DNA of 10,963 nucleotides from an uncultured Enterobacter sp. (GTDB lineage: Bacteria > Pseudomonadota > Gammaproteobacteria > Enterobacterales > Enterobacteriaceae), in contig CAMKZP010000072.1 in NCBI GenBank assembly GCA_946477805.1, positions 1 to 10,963 on the forward strand, written 5' to 3'. Below the pieces are notes generated by a model, which was given only the letters and a program-made list of their open reading frames with translations, made no database searches and was not told where the DNA came from. The translations under genes and the position numbers were made by a program. Within the stretch, counting starts at the first letter, position 1. Every line of letters starts with the position of its first letter. Positions 6,809 to 10,963 of this stretch are shown piece by piece.

Positions 6809-7927
6809 ATGCATCGATCCTCGCTGATTTTTCTCCCCGCTTTGTTTTTCCCCGTCTCACTGCTTGCCGCGCCGGATGCGGTAAAGGTGGAGGTGCTTCA
6901 GAACCGGCTTGACCATCCCTGGTCGCTGGCGTTTTTGCCGGACGATAAGGGCCTGTTAATCACGCTAAGAGACGGCCAGCTGAAGCGCTGGCAGGCGGGG
7001 AAAGGGCTGTCCGATCCGATTGTCGGCGTGCCGCGGGTGTGGGCGAACGGTCAGGGCGGCCTGCTGGACGTGGTGCTGGCCCCGGATTTTGAAAAATCCC
7101 GCCGCGTCTGGCTGAGCTATGCCGAAGCGGGGGAGGACGGGAAAGCCGGAACGGCGGTGGGCTACGGTCGGCTGAGCGACGATTTCTCGCGCATCGAAGC
7201 CTTCCAGGTCGTGTTCCGCCAGATGCCGAAACTCTCCACCGGCAACCACTTTGGCGGGCGTCTGGTCTTCGACGGCAAAGGCTATCTGTTTATTGGCCTG
7301 GGTGAAAACAACCAGCGCCCGACGGCGCAGGATCTGGATAAACTGCAGGGTAAAGTGGTGCGCCTGACGCAAGACGGGAAAGTGCCATCCGACAACCCGT
7401 TTGTGAACACCTCTGGCGCGCGGCCTGAAATCTGGTCGTACGGCATTCGCAACCCGCAGGGGATGGCGATGAACCCGTGGAGCGACGCGCTGTGGCTCAA
7501 CGAGCACGGCCCGCGCGGCGGGGATGAAATTAACATCCCTGAGAAAGGCAAAAACTACGGCTGGCCGCTGGCGACGCACGGCATAAACTACAGCGGCCTG
7601 AAAATCCCGGAGGCGAAGGGCGAGCACGCTGAGGGCACCGAAAAACCGCTGTTCGTCTGGAAGGTATCCCCCGCGGTAAGCGGCATGGCGTTCTACCATA
7701 GCGACGTCTTCCCGCAGTGGAAAAACAAGCTGTTCATCGGCGCGCTGAAAGAGAAAGACGTTATCGTGCTGAGCGTGGACGGCAATAAGGTGACCGAGGA
7801 CGGGCGCATTCTGGGCGACAGGGACCAGCGTATCCGCGACGTGCGGGTTGGACCGGATGGGTATCTGTACGTGCTGACCGATGAAACGGACGGGCAGCTG
7901 CTGAAGGTCAGCCCGTCCGGGGCGTGA
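6809..7927 (+). CDS. yliI: PQQ-dependent soluble aldose sugar dehydrogenase YliI
   Basis: A secreted quinoprotein of the soluble glucose dehydrogenase family (Asd in E. coli). It oxidises aldoses in the periplasm using pyrroloquinoline quinone and calcium. The product is 372 residues, against 371 as I recall for E. coli. An in-frame ATG at 6788 lies upstream, but the start at 6809 is chosen: AAAGGAG at 6796-6802 is six bases before it, and the N-terminus then begins directly with a signal peptide (MHRSSLIFLPALFFPVSLLA, cleavage near LLA|AP at residue 20). The beta-propeller motifs are intact: GNHFGGR with the putative catalytic His147, SDNPF (194-198), YGIRNPQG (211-218) and EHGPRGGDEIN (232-242). 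No PQQ biosynthesis genes are in the window, so the cofactor may come from elsewhere in the genome or from outside. It is convergent with gstB, with stop codons directly adjacent. Confidence 0.95.
   Translation: MHRSSLIFLPALFFPVSLLAAPDAVKVEVLQNRLDHPWSLAFLPDDKGLLITLRDGQLKRWQAGKGLSDPIVGVPRVWANGQGGLLDVVLAPDFEKSRRVWLSYAEAGEDGKAGTAVGYGRLSDDFSRIEAFQVVFRQMPKLSTGNHFGGRLVFDGKGYLFIGLGENNQRPTAQDLDKLQGKVVRLTQDGKVPSDNPFVNTSGARPEIWSYGIRNPQGMAMNPWSDALWLNEHGPRGGDEINIPEKGKNYGWPLATHGINYSGLKIPEAKGEHAEGTEKPLFVWKVSPAVSGMAFYHSDVFPQWKNKLFIGALKEKDVIVLSVDGNKVTEDGRILGDRDQRIRDVRVGPDGYLYVLTDETDGQLLKVSPSGA
7887..7919. repeat. 9-bp inverted repeat inside the 3' end of yliI
   Basis: CGGACGGGC (7887-7895) and GCCCGTCCG (7911-7919) are exact reverse complements separated by 15 bases. 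The structure ends six bases before the yliI stop codon. With no spacer between yliI and the convergent gstB, this is the only strong hairpin at the junction. It may stabilise or end transcripts from either side. No T-tract follows on either strand, so intrinsic termination is uncertain. Confidence 0.55.
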
Positions 7928-8554
7928 TCAGGTTACCGGGATCATCACCACGTTGCGGTATGCCGGGCGATCGCTGAGCTGCTGGAGCCAGCGTTCAAGG
8001 TGAGGGCGCGGCGTCCATTTCAGCCCCATGTTGGTCAGGTTCCAGACGAAGGGCGCAACGGCGATATCTCCCACGCCGAATGCGTCACCGGAGAACCAGG
8101 CGTGCTTCGACAGCTCGTCGTCCATCATCGCGAACAGGCCTTCGCAGGCGTCCTGGGCGGCGTGGATGGCGGGATAATCACGCTCGGCCTCCGGCGTTCT
8201 GACGAGCCCCATCAGGATCACGCGGTGGGTCGGCGAGAGCGTCTGGTTTGCCCAGTCCATCCACTTTTCACCCTGCGCGCGCCGTACCGGGCTGTCGTCC
8301 CACAGCCTGCTCTGGCCGTACTGAGCGGCAAGATAACGCACAATCGTATTGGACTCCCACAGCGTCGCGTCCGTTTCATCATCACGCAGCAGCGGCACCA
8401 GGCCGTTCGGGTTCATGGCCAGGTAGTCAGCCTCTTTGTTGACGCCAAACTGCAGCCCTGCCATCACCTGCTTAAACGGTAAATCAAGCTCTTCCAGCGT
8501 CCAGAGCACTTTCTTCACGTTGGTTGAGTTGTTCCTGCCCCACAGCGTAATCAT
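7928..8554 (-). CDS. gstB: Glutathione S-transferase GstB
   Basis: A cytosolic glutathione transferase (YliJ in E. coli) of the bacterial theta/nu-like group; the E. coli enzyme has been linked to bromoacetate dehalogenation. The product is 208 residues, the same as E. coli. The thioredoxin-like N-terminal domain (about residues 1-80) contains WGRNNSTNVKKV near the active site, the cis-proline context NGLVPLL (50-56, Pro54) and the glutathione-gripping Glu67-Ser68 in WESNTIVRYLA. The rest is the all-helical domain, with FGVGDIAVAPF as the usual N-capping/core element. The ATG is supported by GGGAG (minus sense) seven bases upstream. The stop abuts the yliI stop with no base between them (shared TGATCA). 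It is a single-gene unit, divergent from dacC. Confidence 0.95.
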   Translation of the reverse strand: MITLWGRNNSTNVKKVLWTLEELDLPFKQVMAGLQFGVNKEADYLAMNPNGLVPLLRDDETDATLWESNTIVRYLAAQYGQSRLWDDSPVRRAQGEKWMDWANQTLSPTHRVILMGLVRTPEAERDYPAIHAAQDACEGLFAMMDDELSKHAWFSGDAFGVGDIAVAPFVWNLTNMGLKWTPRPHLERWLQQLSDRPAYRNVVMIPVT

Positions 8555-8797
8555 GTTTACTCCCGATGAATGATGAATCCGAACCCGCGATGTGCCATGG
8601 TGAAATAAACCTCACCATTACGCAACAGGGGACAAATAATTCGTATGAATCAAAGCGTATCTGAATGTTATTGCATAAACTTTAAAAACTTTACCTGGTT
8701 TAGGTTTCTTTGAACGCTGTAGTGCGCTATTACTCATCGCTTCTTGCGACACGGTGATTGTGACGTGATTTTTAGAAAGGACACTCGGGTGGCATTT
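8555..8797. other. Divergent gstB/dacC intergenic region
   Basis: This 243-bp spacer must carry the gstB and dacC promoters. It is AT-rich around 8637-8712. The clear element in it is the inverted repeat at 8597-8618 on the gstB side. On the dacC side I see only weak sigma-70-like hexamers: TTGAAC at 8710-8715 and TATTAC at 8728-8733, with a spacing too short to pair. E. coli dacC is reported to respond to BolA; I cannot identify a BolA site here by eye. Confidence 0.55.
8597..8618. promoter_or_regulatory. Inverted repeat, possible operator or 5'-leader hairpin of gstB
   Basis: ATGGTGA (8597-8603) and TCACCAT (8612-8618) are exact reverse complements with an 8-base AT-rich centre. The site lies 43-64 bases upstream of the gstB start codon. 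The spacing places the half-sites about one and a half helical turns apart. It resembles a CRP site in its core GTGA...TCAC but has N8 between the half-sites, not the canonical N6. It could be an operator for a dimeric regulator or a hairpin in the gstB leader. No specific factor is claimed. Confidence 0.4.
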
Positions 8798-10003
8798 ATG
8801 ACGCAAAAAACTTCCTCTCTGCGCAGACTGGCGGCAGGCTCTGCGCTGCTTTTCCTTTTTTCCCCAACGCTTTATGCAGCAGAGCAGGCGGCGCCCGAAG
8901 CGCCTCCTGTCGATGCACGTGCCTGGATCCTGATGGATTACGCCAGCGGTAAGGTATTGGCGGAAGGTAACGCCGACGAAAAACTCGACCCGGCCAGCCT
9001 GACGAAGATTATGACCAGCTACGTGGTCGGGCAGGCGCTGAAAGCCGGTAAAATCAAGCTTGATGATATGGTCACCGTCGGGAAAGATGCCTGGGCGACC
9101 GGGAACCCGGCGCTGCGCGGCTCTTCGGTGATGTTCCTCAAACCCGGCGATAGGGTCTCGGTTTCCGATCTGAATAAAGGGGTGATTATTCAGTCGGGCA
9201 ATGATGCCTGCATCGCGCTGGCCGATTATGTTGCCGGCAGCCAGGATTCTTTCATTGGTCTGATGAATGGTTACGCGCAAAAATTGGGCTTAACCAACAC
9301 GACATTTAAAACGGTTCACGGCCTGGATGCGCCGGGTCAGTTCAGCACCGCGCGCGACATGGCGCTGCTGGGCAAAGCGCTGATTCATGACGTGCCGGAA
9401 GAATACGCTATCCACAAAGAAAAAGAGTTTACCTTCAATAAGATCCGCCAGCAGAACCGCAACCGTCTGCTGTGGAGCAGCAACGTCAACGTGGACGGGA
9501 TGAAAACCGGCACCACGGCCGGAGCGGGTTATAACCTGGTGGCTTCTGCCACGCAGGGCGATATGCGCCTGGTCTCCGTGGTGCTCGGCACTAAAACGGA
9601 CCGTATCCGCTTTAACGAATCAGAAAAACTGCTGACATGGGGCTTCCGCTTCTTCGAAACGGTTACGCCGATCAAGCCGGACGCCACGTTCATCAGCCAG
9701 CGCGTGTGGTTTGGTGACAAGAGCGAGGTAAACCTGGGCGCAGGCGAAGCGGGCTCCGTGACGATTCCTCGCGGTCAGCTGAAAAACCTGAAGGCCAGCT
9801 ATACCCTGACCGACCCGCAGCTCACCGCGCCGCTGAAAAAGGGCCAGGTCGTCGGGACGATTGATTTCCAGCTTAACGGCAAATCGATTGAACAGCGTCC
9901 GCTGATCGTGATGGAAGCGGTGGAAGAGGGCGGTTTCTTTAGCCGGATGTGGGACTTCGTGATGATGAAATTCCACGGCTGGTTTGGGAAATGGTTTAGC
10001 TAA
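8798..10003 (+). CDS. dacC: D-alanyl-D-alanine carboxypeptidase DacC (PBP6)
   Basis: A low-molecular-weight penicillin-binding protein that removes the terminal D-alanine from peptidoglycan pentapeptides; it is anchored to the periplasmic face of the inner membrane. The product from 8798 is 401 residues (E. coli 400). The signal peptide MTQKTSSLRRLAAGSALLFL... ends LYA|AEQ after residue 27. The three active-site motifs are S67-L-T-K70, S133-G-N135 and K236-T-G238. The C-terminal PBP5-type beta domain is followed by an aromatic amphipathic anchor (FSRMWDFVMMKFHGWFGKWFS). The start is not settled: an in-frame GTG at 8789 has AAAGGA (8776-8781) seven bases upstream, while the ATG at 8798 is the family-conventional start with a poorer site. 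It is divergent from gstB and convergent with deoR. Confidence 0.95.
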   Translation: MTQKTSSLRRLAAGSALLFLFSPTLYAAEQAAPEAPPVDARAWILMDYASGKVLAEGNADEKLDPASLTKIMTSYVVGQALKAGKIKLDDMVTVGKDAWATGNPALRGSSVMFLKPGDRVSVSDLNKGVIIQSGNDACIALADYVAGSQDSFIGLMNGYAQKLGLTNTTFKTVHGLDAPGQFSTARDMALLGKALIHDVPEEYAIHKEKEFTFNKIRQQNRNRLLWSSNVNVDGMKTGTTAGAGYNLVASATQGDMRLVSVVLGTKTDRIRFNESEKLLTWGFRFFETVTPIKPDATFISQRVWFGDKSEVNLGAGEAGSVTIPRGQLKNLKASYTLTDPQLTAPLKKGQVVGTIDFQLNGKSIEQRPLIVMEAVEEGGFFSRMWDFVMMKFHGWFGKWFS

Positions 10004-10017
10004 ACCTTATGGTTTTT
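9993..10017 (+). terminator. Palindrome and weak hairpin with T-run at the dacC end
   Basis: GGTTTAGCTAAACC (9993-10006) is a perfect 14-bp palindrome spanning the dacC stop codon. Its right half AAACC can instead pair with GGTTT at 10011-10015, closing a TTAT loop and followed by two more T (TTTTT in all, 10013-10017). This could work as a weak intrinsic terminator just ahead of the REP-like element. The stem is only 5 bp, so efficiency would be modest. Confidence 0.35.
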
Positions 10018-10019
10018 CG

Positions 10020-10072
10020 CCCTCTCCCTGTGGGAGAGGGCCGGGGTGATGGCATCAGGCCGCACCCCTCTC
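10020..10072. repeat. REP-like palindromic element at the dacC/deoR convergent junction
   Basis: A perfect 9-bp stem, CCCTCTCCC (10020-10028) and GGGAGAGGG (10032-10040), closes a TGT loop. It is followed by GGGGTG (10043-10048), which pairs with CACCCC (10063-10068). GAGAGGG (10034-10040) can alternatively pair with CCCTCTC at 10066-10072. The last arm overlaps the final bases of deoR. The core is the same sequence family as the element at 4734-4756 and occupies the same kind of site, the gap between converging genes. Confidence 0.75.
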
Positions 10073-10829
10073 AATACATCAGCTTCACCTGCTGCGCCTT
10101 CGCGTACGCCACCAGCTCGTCATCCGGACGACAATCACTGACGATGGCATCAAACTGTGCCAGCTCGCCCATTCTTGCCGGACGCACCTTGCCGAACTTG
10201 CTGTGATCGACCACCAGCACATGGTGCTGCGCGGCGTTCAGCGCCCAGTGCTTCACCGGCAGCTCTTCAAGGTTAAAACAGGTTGCCCCCTGACGCACGT
10301 TCACCCCCGCCGCAGAGTAAAACGCGATGTCCGGGCACAGGTGGCTCAGCGTATCCTGAAGATTGAGCGGTTTGAAAATGGCGTTGCTGGCGTGAAACTC
10401 GCCCCCGCAGAGGATCGCCCGGCATTCGGGCTTCTCCTGCAGGGCCAGGAAGGTGTTCAGGGAGTAGCAGACGGCGGTAAACGGGATGCTGCTGTCGATG
10501 GCTTCGATTATCCACGGCGTCGTGGTCCCGCAGTCAAAAAACAGGGTTTGATGCGCTTGCACCAGCGTGGCGGCCAGCCGTGCCGCTTTGCGCTTCTCTT
10601 CAACAAGGCGCGTTTTCTGGTCGCTTATCAAATAATGGCTGGCGCTTCGCGGCTCAAGCACGATATACCCGCCCAACAGCACAACGGGCGCGCTGTCGCT
10701 GTTCAGGTCACGACGTATGGTCATCTCAGAAACGCCCAGCAGAGCCGCGGCTTCCTTGAGGTGCAGCTTATCGCTGCGCTTCAGCGCCTGCAGCAGCTGA
10801 GCAATGCGGTCATCGCGTCGTGTTTCCAT
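10071..10829 (-). CDS. deoR: Deoxyribose operon repressor DeoR
   Basis: A transcriptional repressor of deoxyribonucleoside catabolism. In E. coli it represses deoCABD, nupG and tsx and is released by deoxyribose-5-phosphate. The product is 252 residues, equal to E. coli. The N-terminal winged helix-turn-helix is KLHLKEAAALLGVSEMTIRR (residues 21-40), the DeoR-family signature. The C-terminal sugar-phosphate-sensing (DeoRC) domain contains FFDCGTTTPWI (97-107) and CGGEFHASNAIF, and the end VVDHSKFGKVRPARMGEL is typical. The ATG is preceded in the minus sense by GAGG four bases away, a close but usable Shine-Dalgarno. It lies 67 bases downstream of ybjG on the same strand, beyond a strong terminator. 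None of the deo target genes is in the window. Confidence 0.96.
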   Translation of the reverse strand: METRRDDRIAQLLQALKRSDKLHLKEAAALLGVSEMTIRRDLNSDSAPVVLLGGYIVLEPRSASHYLISDQKTRLVEEKRKAARLAATLVQAHQTLFFDCGTTTPWIIEAIDSSIPFTAVCYSLNTFLALQEKPECRAILCGGEFHASNAIFKPLNLQDTLSHLCPDIAFYSAAGVNVRQGATCFNLEELPVKHWALNAAQHHVLVVDHSKFGKVRPARMGELAQFDAIVSDCRPDDELVAYAKAQQVKLMY

Positions 10830-10841
10830 AGTTCCTCGGGG

Positions 10842-10873
10842 TATAAAAGTGAGCCCCCGCGGGGCGGGGGCTC
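10842..10873 (-). terminator. Intrinsic terminator of ybjG, directly upstream of deoR
   Basis: In the minus sense, GAGCCCCCGC (10873-10864), a CCC loop and GCGGGGGCTC (10860-10851) form a perfect 10-bp GC-rich stem, followed by ACTTTTATA as the U-rich tail. This is a classical terminator oriented to stop transcripts leaving ybjG. It ends only about 13 bases before the deoR start codon, so deoR needs either read-through or a promoter overlapping this region. Confidence 0.85.
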
Positions 10874-10874
10874 A

Positions 10875-10904
10875 AGTGTAACCTGTCAGACCGGGGTTAG
10901 TCAC
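10875..10904 (-). promoter_or_regulatory. Weak candidate deoR promoter overlapping the ybjG stop codon
   Basis: In the minus sense, GTGACT (10904-10899, a 4/6 match to TTGACA) and TACACT (10880-10875, a 4/6 match to TATAAT) are separated by 18 bases. Initiation would fall near 10868, inside the upstream arm of the terminator hairpin. The hexamers are weak, and this is a suggestion from position rather than a firm call. Confidence 0.25.
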
Positions 10905-10963
10905 GCACCCAGCCTTTGCGGATCGGAATGGCAAACAGTATGCCATAGAGCTGAGACAAGCCC
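10897..10963 (-). CDS. ybjG: Undecaprenyl-diphosphatase YbjG, C-terminal end only
   Basis: The last 21 codons and the TAA stop of a minus-strand gene that runs out of the window. The visible residues end LFAIPIRKGWVRD, which closely matches the C-terminus I recall for E. coli YbjG (about 198 residues), a PAP2-family membrane phosphatase that recycles undecaprenyl pyrophosphate. Its position next to deoR on the same strand agrees with the E. coli order dacC, deoR, ybjG. No catalytic region is in view, so the call rests on this tail and on synteny. The truncation is the window or contig edge. A strong terminator follows 23 bases after the stop. Confidence 0.8.
   Translation of the reverse strand, partial: GLSQLYGILFAIPIRKGWVRD

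Noticed and set aside
8618..9280. A 220-codon minus-strand open frame spanning the dacC 5' end and the gstB/dacC spacer
   Set aside because: Most of it is antisense to dacC. The part in the spacer gives a low-complexity, unrecognisable tail. No ribosome site was seen, and both neighbours already explain the region.
31..10963. A novel defence, mobile or biosynthetic system
   Set aside because: All complete genes belong to well-known conserved families in the standard enterobacterial order. No recombinase, toxin-antitoxin pair, CRISPR array, phage gene or composition break was seen.

Overview
The window is an ordinary chromosomal segment from a member of the Enterobacteriaceae. It looks Enterobacter/Lelliottia/Leclercia-like because it is GC-rich and the proteins are close to, but clearly different from, those I remember from E. 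coli K-12. This placement rests on protein resemblance recalled from memory and on gene order, not on a database search. The order gsiA-gsiB-gsiC-gsiD, rimO, bssR, yliI, gstB, dacC, deoR, ybjG matches the E. coli K-12 backbone around 18-19 minutes, except that the two c-di-GMP genes yliE and yliF, which sit between gsiD and rimO in K-12, are absent.

The first 30 bases are not genomic. They match the Illumina Nextera read-2 adapter ending in the 19-bp Tn5 mosaic end, so the window begins at an untrimmed contig edge and gsiA is cut there artificially.

Layout: 31-4678 (+) is the 3' two thirds of gsiA followed by gsiB, gsiC and gsiD, a tightly packed glutathione ABC importer operon. At 4689-4763 lies a REP-like palindromic element at the convergent gsiD/rimO junction. 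rimO (-) and bssR (+) diverge from a 216-bp AT-richer spacer. yliI (+) follows bssR after a terminator and runs directly into the convergent gstB (-) with no intergenic base. gstB and dacC (+) diverge from a 243-bp spacer holding an inverted repeat. dacC (+) and deoR (-) converge on a second element of the same REP-like family. deoR lies downstream of ybjG (-), of which only the last 21 codons are present. A strong hairpin terminator occupies the short ybjG-deoR gap.

The genes cover several unrelated household functions: glutathione import (GsiABCD), methylthiolation of ribosomal protein S12 (RimO), biofilm and stress regulation (BssR), periplasmic PQQ-dependent aldose oxidation (YliI), a glutathione transferase (GstB), peptidoglycan trimming (DacC/PBP6), control of deoxyribonucleoside catabolism (DeoR) and undecaprenyl-pyrophosphate recycling (YbjG). 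All complete genes are intact, with catalytic motifs present. I see no prophage, insertion sequence, CRISPR array, tRNA or rRNA, and no convincing undescribed system. The points worth a second look are the adapter, the paired palindromic elements at convergent junctions, and the compact regulatory and terminator arrangements between genes.
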